Made by a program: the position numbers and the translations under genes
Notes under the pieces: generated by a model
Databases searched by the model: none
Told to the model about the DNA's origin: nothing
The model's input: only the letters and a program-made list of their open reading frames with translations
From: Symbiodinium natans
Lineage: Eukaryota > Sar > Dinophyceae > Suessiales > Symbiodiniaceae
Reading direction: 5' to 3'
NCBI GenBank assembly: GCA_905221605.1
Contig: CAJNDS010000202.1
Span: forward strand, 1-64,000
Length of the DNA stretch: 64,000 nucleotides
Part shown: positions 9,011 to 20,003 of the stretch, piece by piece
Numbering within the stretch: the stretch's first letter is position 1
How the letters are laid out: every line of letters starts with the position of its first letter

Positions 9011-9061
9011 TCACCCTAAACCCTAAACCTTAAACCCTAAACCCTAAACCCCTATGCAAGC

Positions 9062-9165
9062 CCGCCCCAGAACCCCAACGTCCGTGGGCGTCATCTGCAA
9101 GAAGCCCATGCCCGTTGGCACGCACAGGCTGCCAACCTTGGTTGCCCTCCTGCTGGTTTTTTCGG
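9062..9165 (-). CDS. gene A, candidate exon
   Basis: The frame reads QEGNQGWQPVRANGHGLLAD then DAHGRWGSGAGLH, between two telomere-type blocks. Gly/Trp-rich; family unknown. Confidence 0.45.
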
Positions 9166-9289
9166 TGTAAAGCATAGGCCTGTGGAATCGTTGGTTCTGA
9201 TCTTGGGGTCTATAGTAGAACCCTAAACCCCAAACCCTAAACCCTCAACCCCAAACCCTAAACCCAAACCCTGGCTGAATATCAAGTCT

Positions 9290-9402
9290 TGCTGCTTGGC
9301 CGAAAATGAGACTCTTCAATCAAACTCTTCGGCAACCCAGAAGTTCGGTGCCCAGGTGCATCCACTTCATGGACCGACGACAATGCGCCGTTGAAGAGCC
9401 TG
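9290..9402 (-). CDS. gene A, candidate exon
   Basis: The frame reads LFNGALSSVHEVDAPGHRTS then GLPKSLIEESHFRPSSKT before a stop. Telomere-type blocks flank it. Confidence 0.45.
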
Positions 9403-9423
9403 TTTAGGGTTTAGGGTTTAGGG

Positions 9424-9556
9424 GCATTTGTCTACTTGGGGTTCCGGCAATCCCCTCTGAAACAGGTGCATCATCATCCCACCACAACGCAAAATGTTGG
9501 GAGTCGTGACTGTACATTGTGGGAGGCATATCATGTTTTCGGTACTGCCAACGCCC
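9424..9556 (-). CDS. gene A, candidate exon
   Basis: The frame reads VGSTENMICLPQCTVTTPNI then LRCGGMMMHLFQRGLPEPQV. Three cysteines may be disulphide-bonded. It is bounded by telomere-type words. Confidence 0.45.
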
Positions 9557-9599
9557 CTAAACCCCAAAACCTTAACCCAAAACCCTAAACCCTCAACCC

Positions 9600-10500
9600 T
9601 TCATAGGTTCCCCTACTACCCCCCTCTATACTACCCCCCCTAGGTCCCCCCCCCATAACTAAGGTTCCTTCCTCCGAGGGATATTTATGCCTAATCAAAG
9701 TTATTTAAGGGGGGAACCTAGGGGGGGTAGTACGGAGGGGGGTAGTAGGGAAACCCATGAACCCTAAACCCTAAACCAATAGTTACAACAGCCTGGCTAC
9801 CTGGCTACCCTACAGTGTCGAGCTCGTCGGGCCGAGGAAGCAGTCGCCCCAGAAGCTTTCCCCTATTTTGTTTTTGCCACCCGCCTAGCTGACACTCAGG
9901 CCACGTTGCAGGGACTAATACCGGTCATACTGTTCCTTCAAGTTCAGGGGCGCTTTTAAAGTTAGCGTAGAAAGGGGGACCATGCGGGGGAGAGTGGAGT
10001 ACTGAGCAGCCCAAGTGCTGAAACACAAAACACAAACTTCAAACCCGCTACAACTCCCAGGACTCCATCCCCCATGGTCTCAAAGGAGGAGAAAGGCCTC
10101 AACGCTACCTCAAAGCGGCAGCTTGCATCCGACCCGTGCAGTTGCCCTCCGGGATACTAGGCCTGTAAGGCATGTGTAGTTTCCCGAGGGTGTGCAATCT
10201 GGCTCACAGACACATACGAAACCATTAACAAAACATTAGCACCCACAAAGATGTCACACACGTCTCTCTGCAAGCCATGACGGGTCTACTGTTCTAGCAG
10301 CAATCCCGCTATCTGGCTCGTATGTATGGGAGCACAAATCCAACAAAACACAACCTATCAACCGAAATCAAAACAAACTAGACAAGTGAAGACCCCAAGA
10401 ATGCTCATATTCAGTCCCGTCCTCCCATCATGACTAAGCTCTTGTACAGTGATAGCTGTGGGACACTACCCTAGAGCCAGCTCCAAGTCCAGGTCAGGCA
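9600..10500. other. mostly non-coding stretch with an inverted repeat
   Basis: Bases 9606-9760 form an imperfect inverted repeat (GGTTCCCCTACTACCCCCCT ... against GGGGGTAGTAGGGAAACC), a likely small element. Beyond it a possible minus-strand exon (GKASGATASSARRAR, about 9800-9860) is weak. From 9950 to 10500 I see no gene. Confidence 0.4.
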
Positions 10501-10801
10501 CTCATCAGGTTTAGGGTTTCAGGGTTTGGGTTTAGGGTTTAAGGTTTGTTTACAGTCTCAGCCCTAGCCCCGACGGAGCAATGAGGGATTCTTGCGCTTC
10601 AGGTTCTAGCAAGGGTCTTTTGAAGGTTCTTAGGTGCAGTTGCTTTTCTTCAATGTAGGTTTTGCACATTCGATCACCCAGAAATATTTTTGGGGAACCC
10701 TGATCCTGCCCTAACCCCTAAACCAAAGTTACAACTAACCTGGCTGTTCAACTATTGGCTGAGTAAGAGTAGGCTTTTAGATGTAGTCATGTGCAACTTA
10801 C

Positions 10802-11075
10802 TTGCCTCGCAAGCGCATCCTTGGTGTCTTTGGCCACATCCTTGAGTTCTCGAGCCTCCCAGGTGGAAGCTTGCGCGCATGGTTTAGGGTTTAGGGTTAA
10901 GGGTTTAGGAACGACCCGGTGCGTGGCACAGGACTGGGACACTCTCAAAAGCGCAGCTGCAGATCCGAAGGATGTCTTGGCGCCGGCGCGCGCACGCAAA
11001 CGTAAGACAACAAGCAACTCCCCCCTCACCTCGTCCTTGAAGCAATCGCCGAACCACTGCCAACCCGCCATTTTC
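10802..11075 (-). CDS. gene A or neighbour, coding segment interrupted by telomere-type repeat
   Basis: The frame reads MAGWQWFGDCFKDE, followed by GTGAGG, a good donor. After a CCCTAAA block (10880-10908) the same frame continues ASTWEARELKDVAKDTKDAL then ARQ followed by GTAAGT. The whole interval is open in one frame, reading the repeat as LTLNPKP, so it is either spliced out or translated. The acceptor beside the second segment does not give the right phase with the GTGAGG donor, so I leave the model open. Confidence 0.45.
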
Positions 11076-11192
11076 CTGTACCACCCTAAACCTTAAACCC
11101 GAAACCCTAAAACCTAAACCATAAATGTAACAAGAGGATCATGTGCTTCATCATGCTTCTTGATCTCGGGCCCTGTGGTGCCTTTGCCGGGA

Positions 11193-11262
11193 CCTGCCGA
11201 AGGAGTTGGTTGGCTTTTGCGACACCAGGCTGAAGCTCCCGGAACAGCGTGCCCACCTGGGA
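11193..11262 (-). CDS. short candidate exon
   Basis: After a TTCCCAG acceptor the frame reads GTLFRELQPGVAKANQLLRQ followed by GTCCCG. Amphipathic helix; same strand and style as gene A exons. Confidence 0.5.
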
Positions 11263-11649
11263 AGGAGGGCGGAAAAAGGGGGGTTTAGGGTTTAGGGTTT
11301 AGGGTGTAGGGTTTAGGGTTACTGTAGGCTCTGAAAGCGTAGACGTGTGCAAAAGACGAAAGAGCTGAAGGGCTTTAGAAAGTCTGAGGGTGATCAGAAA
11401 ATTCTTGCCCCACCTACACAGGAACGGCCCAGCTCCAAATTTTGGGCTGTCGGTATCGATCCTGGAAACCAGGTGGAAGTGAGCAACCCGGAAGAGACCC
11501 CCCCAAAACCCAAAAGACGTGAGCAAGCGAGCCCCGCTGGACCACACGGTTCCGCAGCCGACGCACTCTTTCGCATCCCTAAACCCTGAAACTAAACCCT
11601 ATTTAAACCCTAAACCCCCCTAAACCTTAAACCCTAAACCCTAACCCCT

Positions 11650-11737
11650 GGCATGCCCCTGGCCTTGCCCGTAATCTTTCTCTTCACTAAATCCAAAAGC
11701 TCAGCCGGCATGCCTGGCCACTCCGAAAAGCTTGCAG
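11650..11737 (-). CDS. short candidate exon
   Basis: The frame reads EWPGMPAELLDLVKRKITGK then ARGMPG. Telomere-type blocks lie on both sides (11580-11645 and 11738-11785). Confidence 0.5.
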
Positions 11738-11799
11738 TTAGGGTTTAGGGTTTAGGGTTTAGGGCTTAGGGTTTAGGGTTTAGGGTTATCAGTTATCCG

Positions 11800-12660
11800 T
11801 AACAAGTACAACATAGGGAATGCAGCATGCGCATGAGGTTTCACATCTGTTCGTATTCGTTGGTAAGCTGGAGTTCACAGGAGCCGCCGTACTTGCATGG
11901 CCACATTACTCCTATGCTGCTGCCTGTAGCCCCAGTGTAGGGCTAAAATGCTGGGTGTCAGTACCTCTTCCACAAAGGGTTTAGGGTTTAGGGCAGAGAG
12001 GGGGGATCTGTGCGCTTCAACAACGGCAGCAGCAACAAAGATGCAATGCATAGCGAGAAAAACTGCGATTTATATAACACTAGGCGTGTTCCCGGGTCGG
12101 ACTCAAGGTGTGGCGCCGGACTGTTAAGTGCACACAACATGGTTGCTTGTGTGTTTTGGGGTGGGTATACCAGGTCCTGAGCCCCTCTCAGGGCTGAAAT
12201 GGGCGCGGAATTAAATAAGGAGTTTTTGGCTGAAATGCCCAGTAGTCGTTCTCGCGATAATTGTTGCGTGCTTCGGCGCGCTTGGTGGTATCGCCGACTT
12301 TTTCGACTTTTTTACACGAGGTACCGACCGGTCAGGCTGCCCCATCCTTACCCTCTAACACCGAGCCTTTCAGTGCGTTGAAACAGGCGTCCGCGTCGCC
12401 GCAGCCCAGGAGTGGGGCCGTGGCGTCCTAAACTGCTGCTGGAATCGGTCCCTCATAAAAGTTTTAGAATCGTAGGAGGCTCGAACAGGACGGAGGCTAA
12501 ACTCTTTCACTGAAGCAGCTGTGCTTGAACGCAAAATAGGCAGTCTGATTCAAACAGTTCCAGCGTCGTCGTTGCCGCTTTCCAAGGCATCTGTTTCCTG
12601 CGCGTCAGCAAACAGAGTCGAGAGTTCGGGGTTGCAGAGGCTTCTAGAGGGCTTCCAATT
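11800..12660. other. weakly coding or non-coding stretch
   Basis: A possible minus-strand exon at about 11850-11930 reads SSIGVMWPCKYGGSCELQLT then NEYEQ. The rest (12000-12660) has no convincing frame and no recognised repeat. Confidence 0.35.
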
Positions 12661-12663
12661 CAG

Positions 12664-12838
12664 AAACCCTAAACCCTAAACCCTAAACCCTAAACCCTAA
12701 ACCCTAAACCCTAAAGAACTCCACACAAGGCGATGTAGTGCTGCAGCAGATGTCAGGGATGCAGTCTCGAAACGGAAACCTGCTTTGCGATGGTAAGAAA
12801 AATAGCCCTAAACCCTAAACCCTAAACCCTAAACCCCT
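12664..12838. repeat. two (CCCTAAA)n blocks
   Basis: Near-perfect CCCTAAA arrays at 12664-12715 and 12806-12837 are separated by 90 bp of unique sequence. Confidence 0.9.
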
Positions 12839-13128
12839 AAGGATTTCTCCTCGGGGTACACCAAGCAATTTGGGGAGCCGGCGATCGCATCGCTCCGTTG
12901 GACAATGTAGGCGGAAGCATCCTCGAGGCGATTTAACAAACCAGTGAGTGTTGGTACTCTGCTCCAAAGATAGATTGGGATGACTGCTTTGATTGTCGCA
13001 CTGAGATATGGTGCAGTGCATTGCGCGCCAACATGCTGCAGTACACAATGTAGCCGCCCCGCGGTGTCGAAACGCTTTGATTGCCCAAGTACAGACATGT
13101 TGCCAACACATGATTCGTTCACCAAGTA

Positions 13129-13285
13129 TGCACACACACACACACACCCACCGACCCACCCACCCACCCACCCTCCCACCCATGCACCGACGCACGCACG
13201 CACGCACGCCCCCGCACGCACGCACTCCCGCCCCCGCACGCACGAACACGCACATGCTCTCGCACATGCACACGCACGCTTACAC
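13129..13285. repeat. CA / CCCAC / GCACGCAC simple repeat
   Basis: (CA)n passes into CCCAC-rich and ACGC-rich simple sequence. Open frames in all phases (to 188 codons) are artefacts of its composition. Confidence 0.9.
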
Positions 13286-13504
13286 TTGAGCATGGCGTGG
13301 CCAAGCAAGGTCAACTGCCAACCCCCAGCCCACAACGTGAAAATGGATACCTTCTGGCTGTTTTGTCGGGAAATGGGAAAGAAAATGACGAGCATGCATA
13401 GATATGCAGGCAGACAGATACACGCAACAAATACATCCTAAAGTGCAGATTTCAGCGCATTAGCTCCAACCCCTGTGCTGGATCCTAAAACCTAAGCCCG
13501 TGTA

Positions 13505-13570
13505 CCGAAAGACGGCAGCCCCCACCATTCGGGAAGTAGCTGAAGTGGGCGCAGCCCGCCACCTCGAGGT
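13505..13570 (-). CDS. PAN/Apple-like Cys-rich exon
   Basis: The minus-strand frame reads EVAGCAHFSYFPNGGGCRLS. The GCAHFS-(Y/F)(F/W)P(D/N)GG-C pattern is the C-terminal half of a secreted PAN/Apple-like module, a carbohydrate or protein binding fold. A matching exon is at 21182-21300. It may be a downstream exon of the gene starting at 17643. Confidence 0.5.
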
Positions 13571-13689
13571 TTCGGTCCAGGAGTTTGAGGGTTTGAGGGT
13601 TTTGGGGTTTGAGGTTTCTAAGGTTTAGGGTTTAGGGTAAAGTTGGAGGTTTCTAATAAGGTTTAGGGTTTAGGGTAAAGTTTGAAAAC

Positions 13690-14350
13690 GTTGCTTGTGG
13701 TCATGACATGGACGTGGGCCTCGTCTGACCTCAGTGTCTTGTGTGGTTGCCGCGGACCCCTTATGCATCACCTGTCGGCTTCTTATGAACCTTTCGTGGA
13801 TCTTAACGCAGACTTCTTCCGGAAGATCCCATAAGCTGGACTCCATTGTCATGTTATCATGATAAATCTTATTCTTATTCTTCTTACTAGAAGATATTTC
13901 CTAAGCATGCTCCGAACGGTATCACGCAATCCTAGACCCCAATTCAACCCCCCGATAAACCCCCTTGCTTCTGATGCCTTTCAGCCGACCTCGCGGGACC
14001 TCAGCGTCCTTCGTGGAGTTTATGCGAGTTTATTTGGAATCCTTCATGGATGCCCGGTGGACCCGCTATATTTTGGTTTTTCGCAGCCTTCATGCGAACT
14101 CAACTCATAGGCTGGACGCACTGAACTCCACTTTCAGGCTTGGTTTTGCATGTCTGTTGTCTCGCAAAGTGTGTCTGCGAAACTTACCACACAATCCTGG
14201 GGACGCCACGGTTTTGACGGTTTGCTGAGCATGCAAAGCTTGCGAAGTCTTTCTTTGGAGGGTCTTCGCTTTTGGTGCGCGCCGGGTGCTGAACCCCCCG
14301 ACAACCCCCATAACCACACACGGAGGCTTTCGTACTTTATCTAGCAAAGA
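13690..14350. other. unassigned; partial internal duplication
   Basis: Two stretches (about 13715-13855 and 13990-14140) share degenerate words (GACCTCAG.GTC, CATAAGCTGGACTCCA versus CATAGGCTGGACGCAC), suggesting an old tandem duplication. Plus-strand frames at 13859-14228 are open but unrecognised. Confidence 0.35.
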
Positions 14351-14602
14351 TCTGCTGTCTTTCTATATGTTCTACTGGCGCTGCTGGGCAAGGCTCAGCC
14401 CTAAACCCTAAACCGTAAACCGTAAACCGTAAACCCTAAACCCTAAACCCTAAACCCTAAACCCCAATTTCTATTCTCGGAACTTCCCTGTGCCTGCTGG
14501 CATCGACTCTGGCAGGCCAGGAAGGTGCTCTCGGTCGTCCGGTCGGTTCCAGGCATGTTGATTGGCAGGAACCTGTGGCCCGCCTTCTTACCTAGGATGG
14601 CC

Positions 14603-14795
14603 CCCTAAACCCTAACCCTAAACCCTAAACCCTAAACCCTAAACCCTAAACCCTAAACCCTAAACCCTAAACCCTAAACCCTAAACCCTAAACCCTAAAC
14701 CCTAAACCCTAAACCCTAAACCCTAAACCCTAAACCCTAAACCCTAAACCCTAAACCCTAAACCCTAAACCTTAAACCCCAAACCCTAAACCCTA
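14603..14795. repeat. longest (CCCTAAA)n block, about 27 units
   Basis: About 190 bp of almost perfect CCCTAAA repeats, preceded by a smaller block at 14399-14465 containing three CCGTAAA variants. It lies far from any evident chromosome end. Confidence 0.95.
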
Positions 14796-14957
14796 TCCTC
14801 TTCAACTCAATAAAGGAAAATTTGACATGTCCCGAGGGCCTACCGAGATACAGATTCCGAGGCTTCGGAACCTCGGCTGTGCTGTTGCGGGAGGTTACAA
14901 ACGTAATACACCTACATGTGCTTGTATATGGGCGAAACTGGGTGTAGATAAGAGTAG

Positions 14958-15055
14958 GCTTATATATATATATATATATTTATGTATAAGTATATATTTA
15001 TATGTATTTATATGTAGTATTTTTTGTAGATATATATACATATATTATAGGCAGG
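14958..15055. repeat. TA-rich simple repeat
   Basis: (TA)n passing into TATTTATATG words. Confidence 0.85.
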
Positions 15056-15149
15056 AACTTTGTGGTGATGCTCCTGATTCCATAGCCTCAGCCACTGGAA
15101 GCTCCAGACGCACGCACGTCGTTAACATTTATCTTCGGCGAATATCGAT

Positions 15150-15652
15150 ATGAGTTTTTCCAGCTTGTGCACACTACGATTCCTGAAGATTCTGATGCAG
15201 ATGGGTGGGTGGCGGCTGGTGTTTGACAGCCATTGGACCAAAGTACAGTTTCCCACTGCCATACAGTTTCCCACTGACACAGGGAAAAACTTCCAGAAAG
15301 GCCGTTCAGGCGTACCCGTCCTGAAGCGATATGACCTGCTCAAAGGCCACAGAGTGGCACTCATGATGAGTCGCGGTGCTGGCCAACAGCCGTAATGAGA
15401 ACATCCGAGAAGGAAGTCATCCCTGCCAGAGCATGCGACCGGCCAACTGCTTCTTCGTCCATTTCTGTTTACGCCGCGTTTGGAGACCTGCACGAGATTT
15501 TTGCACACAAGCTTGTAATGCAAGCCGCTCGAAAGTGTTTCCGGCTCGTGCTGCAACCTCATGAGGCAATGGTAGTCAGTTGTGATTACCCTCAAGTCCA
15601 CAATGAAACGTTGCAACCGGCATTGGTCAATGCGGGTTTTCTGATAGTTTGA
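15150..15652 (+). pseudogene. plus-strand protein-like ORF with an apparent frameshift
   Basis: Two overlapping frames look protein-like: GWRLVFDSHWTKVQFPTAIQ ... KRYDLLKGHRVALMMSRGAG, then in another phase FGDLHEIFAHKLVMQAARKC, FRLVLQPHEAMVVSCDYPQV and a stop at 15652. The shift occurs near 15390. An 18-nt tandem duplication (ACAGTTTCCCACTG twice) lies upstream. It could be a decayed gene or two exons with an unseen short intron. The minus strand is also open over 15122-15715, which I consider less protein-like. Family unknown. Confidence 0.35.
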
Positions 15653-15798
15653 ATGTCGAGATTGCCCGACCGGCGACAGCATGGGTGATGCTGGGTAATG
15701 GAGGGAAGAAGGCATAATGGTGAATCATGTAGCACAAATTTAGTACACGAAAGCTCACCCCCCCAAAGCTTTGTAGTACAAAGTAAGTGCGCGAGTTG

Positions 15799-15826
15799 AT
15801 AGATAGATAGATAGATTGATTGATTG

Positions 15827-15867
<41 letters not shown>

Positions 15868-15885
15868 CAGGGGCAGGGGCAGGGA
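15799..15885. repeat. GATA/GATT/GA and GGGGCA simple repeats
   Basis: (GATA)n, (GATT)n, (GA)n and then (GGGGCA)n adjoin one another. Confidence 0.9.
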
Positions 15886-16102
15886 CAGAGACACAGAGAG
15901 AGGGCGAAAACCCACCAAATCACATGATACATAAAGGTCCTCCAACATAGACATACTCAGAAATGTTCTTTGGGGTGCTTACGTATTTGCAGGTGTGCGT
16001 GAGTTTCTGCGTGAATATCTAAATGTTTATCGCCCGAAACAACGTTGAATAAACGCCTGGGCTTAGACTAGGATTCATGAACATATGGCAAAGAACACGT
16101 GC

Positions 16103-16345
16103 TCAACACCGGCCCCGCAACGAGTAGCCAGGCCCATGATCCCCACTGAACTCTCCATTGAGGCTGAGCTCGCGCTTCATGCCCTGACATCTGCTTGGAT
16201 TCCCAGAGCTGTCGATGGGCATATTCACGAAGATGCACTCGGGGTGTGTAGCACACGTGATAGCGCAGTTCTCCTCGCTGGTAAACTCCCCTTTCGACCT
16301 GCAACTGGATCTAGCATCGTTACGTCTTTCATGGTAATAAAGATG
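16103..16345 (-). CDS. PAN/Apple-like Cys-rich exon
   Basis: After a T-rich tract and AG acceptor the frame reads CRSKGEFTSEENCAITCATH, PECIFVNMPIDSSGNPSRCQ. The C-x3-C-x5-C-x-F spacing matches the core of PAN/Apple-like modules in secreted proteins. Likely a downstream exon of the secreted protein that begins at 17643. Confidence 0.55.
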   Translation of the reverse strand, partial: HLYYHERRNDARSSCRSKGEFTSEENCAITCATHPECIFVNMPIDSSGNPSRCQGMKRELSLNGEFSGDHGPGYSLRGRC

Positions 16346-16626
16346 ACACTGAAAAAAAACCCATGAAAACAAACACCGCGAAGTAGCACAGCGTTCTACG
16401 AACATGACGAAGCTTCGAGGAGATTAATCACACTCAGGCACCGGAAGAGATTGAAGATCTCAAGATGCTTTCCCATCATCCACCCATCCAGGTCCTTAGA
16501 AGTTGGAAGTTTTCGTTCCCTAAGCCAAAACCATCCCAACGCCTGGCACGCCTGGCTTCAAAGGACGTTTGCGGGAGTTTCGGTTTGTACTCTGTTCTAT
16601 CTCTTGAAATACTACTGAATGATATT

Positions 16627-16758
16627 TTGCTGCTGCTGCTGCTGCTGCTGCTGGCGCTGTTGCTGCTGTTGTTGCTGTGCTGTTGTTGCTGTTGCTGCTG
16701 TTGTTGCTGCTGTTGTTGCTGCTGCTGCTGTGGCCGTGGCCGTGCCCGTGGCCGTGGT

Positions 16759-16790
<32 letters not shown>

Positions 16791-16856
16791 AAAAGTCCGC
16801 CCCCGAAAAAAAAACTGTTGCTGTTGCTGTTGCTGTTGCTGTCGCTGTCGCTGTCG

Positions 16857-16929
<73 letters not shown>

Positions 16930-16932
16930 AAT
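16627..16932. repeat. CTG/TTG trinucleotide repeat, about 300 bp
   Basis: Interrupted (CTG)n and (TTG)n with a CGTGGC patch and a short C/A-run. Poly-Gln, poly-Leu, poly-Ser and poly-Val frames across it are repeat artefacts; no flanking gene clearly uses it. Confidence 0.9.
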
Positions 16933-17351
16933 AAAGCGCAGACTCCACGGAGCGACGCGAGCGCCACGGCACTGATTGACGACGCTGTGGTGCTGGACTC
17001 GTCGGGTTCCGCCCCACCTCCTATGACCCAGTGTCGGCCAGCTGGCACGGCTCTTCTTGCAGGTGGTGCGTGGATGCCGAGTGCGGGGACTCACGAATCG
17101 CATGCTGGGCGTGAGTTGCATAAGAAACGCTGTGAGCAAAAACCCGTTTTTGCAGCACAACGAGCAGCCTAGCCTACACATCTCGACTACTCAATTGTTG
17201 TGCTCTCGTTCCACCATTGCTTTGTCTTGCGATGGTGCTCCCAATCTCACTCTTGTAGGTGCTACTGCGGTGAGTAGTCGCCCACAATGAGCAGAGCCCG
17301 CTCGTTCAGCATTCAATGCATGATGGCTGCTGTTGGCAATTTACGAGCTTC

Positions 17352-17403
17352 AAACCCTGAGCCCTAAACCCTAAACCCCAAACCCTAAACCCTAAACCCT
17401 AAG
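17352..17403. repeat. (CCCTAAA)n block at an exon edge
   Basis: About seven units that begin directly at the 3' side of the minus-strand exon 17404-17643. Confidence 0.85.
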
Positions 17404-17643
17404 TTGGTTCTTGAATCCTTCCTGCATCTGCAGCCCAGCCGCAGGTAGTGGCTCCATCGCCGGGGTCGCAGGGGCTACCTGACAAGTCTTGGGGCCGTAC
17501 ACGATGGGCTTGTCGTCACGGGCCTCAAATGTGGCTACGTCGGGATGAAGATAGCATCTCCTTGGCTGTTCGTCTAACCCTCGAGCAACTACTGTTGCCA
17601 TCGTTGCTATTTGTAAAGAAATGAGAAGCAACCAGAAGAGCAT
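17404..17643 (-). CDS. first exon of a secreted protein
   Basis: It begins MLFWLLLISLQIATMATVVA, a classic signal peptide with cleavage expected around residues 18-22, followed by EQPRRCYLHPDVATFEARDD and VAPATPAMEPLPAAGLQMQE. It ends in FKNQL where the telomere-type block starts, so the first intron probably opens there (a GA or similar donor). Together with the Cys-rich exons at 16.1 and 13.5 kb it suggests an exported PAN/Apple-like protein; that linkage is inference. Confidence 0.6.
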
Positions 17644-17990
17644 GATTTTAAAAAAACAATTAGTGTGAAATCACTCCGCTCAGCATGTGTCGTCTACATG
17701 GAGGAGAGGGGGGGGGGGTAAAGTTCTTCTACCGGCAGGCCCAGGTTCTTATCCGGCACGTAGGAAAAGAAGTAGCACCTGAAAGTTTGTGTGCACCTCG
17801 CCTGGCAGGCCTCCGCACTGGCCTTTCCAGGGTGCAAGGGCCAAAACCCTCAACCCTCCCCTTGCAGGGGCTTAGGGTTTAGGGTTTAGGGCCCCTTGTA
17901 AAGATCCCCTTTTGGGACGGAACCTTGTCCCACCATCGCCAGGCTTGTATACCCCAAGCCCCAGAACGCTGTAATCCTCAACATCTTCAC

Positions 17991-18125
17991 TTGCCCCCCG
18001 CCTCGTAAGACATGGGGAGAGCGCTGAATTCAAAGGGATGGTAGATCCCTCCGAGCTTCGAGCACGCCTTGTACGCCAGGGTGCCGGTGTGAACGCTGTC
18101 AAGGGGCTTCTTGCATCCAATGCCT
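17991..18125 (-). CDS. candidate exon of the upstream secreted gene
   Basis: The frame reads CKKPLDSVHTGTLAYKACSK, LGGIYHPFEFSALPMSYEAG, followed by a GT. It is well conserved in appearance, with two cysteines. Telomere-type blocks lie on both sides (17876-17892 and 18150-18290). Confidence 0.55.
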
Positions 18126-18149
18126 GCGCTTGGTGTTGGGCCCTACTTA

Positions 18150-18435
18150 CCCTAAACCCTAAACCCCTAAAACCTAAACCCCAAACCCTAAACCCTAAAC
18201 GCCAAACCTTAACCTAACCCTAAACCTCAAACCCTAAACCCTAAACCCTAAACCCTAAAACCCTTAACCCCTAAACCGCTAAACCCTAGCCCACCGAACC
18301 TTTTGAACCCCCCACCAAGCAAACTGGAAAGAATAAAACTGCTCAGCTGTGAAGATGCTTCTGACCCGAAACCCTAAACCCTAAACCCTAAACCCTAAAC
18401 CCTAAACCCTAAACCCTAAACCCTAAACCCTAAAC
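18150..18435. repeat. degenerate and perfect (CCCTAAA)n blocks
   Basis: 18150-18290 holds mixed CCCTAAA, CCTTAAC and CCCCTAAA units; 18369-18435 is nearly perfect. Confidence 0.9.
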
Positions 18436-18544
18436 GCTCAGCTGTGATGCAGAAGCTGCCGAAGATGGCCGACATGTACCAGCAGTCGCGCTCCGTCTCG
18501 CACCTGCGAGAACACTTCTCCTCGGTCGCCTCCCCATTCCTTAT
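18432..18544 (-). CDS. PAN/Apple-like Cys-rich exon
   Basis: The frame reads RNGEATEEKCSRRCETERDC, WYMSAIFGSFCITAE. Cys spacing C-x3-C-x5-C is that of the PAN/Apple-like core. It is sandwiched between opposite-orientation telomere-type blocks (CCCTAAA on the left, TTTAGGG at 18545-18592). Confidence 0.55.
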
Positions 18545-18592
18545 GCGGTTTAGGGTTTAGGGTTTAGGGTTTAGGGTTTAGGGTTTAGGGAC

Positions 18593-18770
18593 TAAGAAGC
18601 CTCCGAAAAGGTCTGTTGCATGGCGCTTTTCATGCTCTGTGGTCGCGACGAAGCCAGGTGGGCAGCGACTAGCCTAGGGCTTCTCTCCGTCTCAAGAACC
18701 AAACTGCCACCCGGATTCCTGAGGGTGAAGACGCGATTGGGACTGCCAGGGACTCCGCACCTGTGTGGTG
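18593..18770 (-). CDS. candidate exon
   Basis: The frame reads VPGSPNRVFTLRNPGGSLVL, ETERSPRLVAAHLASSRPQS, MKSAMQQTFSEAS and then a stop at a telomere-type block. Beta-strand-like; family unknown. Confidence 0.45.
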
Positions 18771-18805
18771 CCACAGGACACCCCCGCCCCCACTCCTCCC
18801 ACCCA

Positions 18806-19178
18806 ACCCTTTAACCTAAACCCTAAAACCCTAAGACCCTAAGATCCTAAAACCCTAACCCTAAAAACCCTAAACCCTAAACCCCTCCAGACCCTAAAAC
18901 CCGAAAACCCTAAAACCCTAACCCCTAAAAATCCTAAACCCAAAACCCCTCCCAGTAAGAACCCAAATTGATTGAAGCCCGACCAGGAATTCCAAGCCCC
19001 TTTTTCGAGCCCGGGCCCGTTGAAGTGCCCTCAACAAGACCCAGGGTTTGGGTTTAGGGTTTAGGGTTTAGGGTTTAGGGTTTAGGGTTTAGGGTTTAGG
19101 GTTTAGGGTTTAGGGTTTAGGGTTTAGGGTTTAGGGTTTAGGGTTTAGGGTTTAGGGTTTAGGGTTTAGGGTTTAGGG
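18806..19178. repeat. CCCTAAA-type and TTTAGGG arrays in opposite orientation
   Basis: 18806-18955 is a degenerate CCCTAAA-like block with many CCCTAAAA variants; 19043-19178 is about 19 perfect TTTAGGG units. Another CCCTAAA array is at 19305-19361. Confidence 0.95.
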
Positions 19179-19361
19179 CAACCTAGGAATACAAAGGGTG
19201 CCGTTTATTGGGTTTAAAAATGCTTCGCAGGGAACCTAAACCCTAGAAGACAAAAGGGAATCAGAACCCGACTCTGCGTCCTAGTCCACCACCCTTTTCA
19301 GGCACCCTAAACCCTAAACCCTAAACCCTAAACCCTAAACCCTAAACCCTAAACCCTAAAA

Positions 19362-20000
19362 CGCTACTTCCAAGGGCAGCCAGGGCGCTTCTTGCCGTTG
19401 AAGAAGGGGTCCGGAATGACGGTTTGGATCTTCGAGCCTGGAAACATCCGTGCAACTGGATGCTTCGTACCGAGGATGGACCCTACAACCCTCTGAAACA
19501 ACGTTCCTGCAAAACATTGCTGAATATGATGCTCTTAAACCCAATAGGGGCCGCAAATATAGAATGTCCCAAGCTACCGGGGTACTTACAAAGGAACCTT
19601 GATGTCCTAAGATTCAAACCCCTGATCCTTCTTTATGCATCCAGGGCTCAGGGTGAACCCCTGATTCCTAAACCCCAATCTGCACGTGGGGGGTTTACGA
19701 AATAAGCGGACCCCGAGTGTAGCCCCACACATAGTAGGCTTCCTTTACAATAAGGACCCCAAGAAGGTTCCCCCCTAAACCCTAAACCCTAAACCCCAAA
19801 ACCCTAAACCCTAACCCCCTAAACCCTAAACCCCTAAACCCGCTGATGACCTGAAGCAAATCCCAGTAGCAGGTCGGAGGCCCGGCGACGACCCCCTGGT
19901 TGTTCCGGGTCGTGGGCGTGGCGAGGCTGTCCTGGTCTGTGCCCGAAGTTGAGGGGTTTAGGGTTTAGGATTAGGGTTGAGGGTTAAGGGGTTCAGGGTT
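19362..20000. other. unassigned sequence with telomere-type block
   Basis: No convincing frame. (CCCTAAA)n at 19773-19842 and TTTAGGG-like words at 19953-20003. Confidence 0.4.
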
Positions 20001-20003
20001 AAG

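Noticed and set aside
12829-13441. ORFs of 150-190 codons
   Set aside because: Mainly translations of CA/CCCAC/ACGC simple sequence.
14603-14795. Chromosome end (true telomere)
   Set aside because: The repeats occur in both orientations throughout the window with coding sequence on each side, so they are interstitial.
16476-17181. Long ORFs of 165-190 codons on both strands
   Set aside because: They are poly-Gln, poly-Ser, poly-Thr or poly-Leu readings of the CTG/TTG repeat, present in several frames at once.
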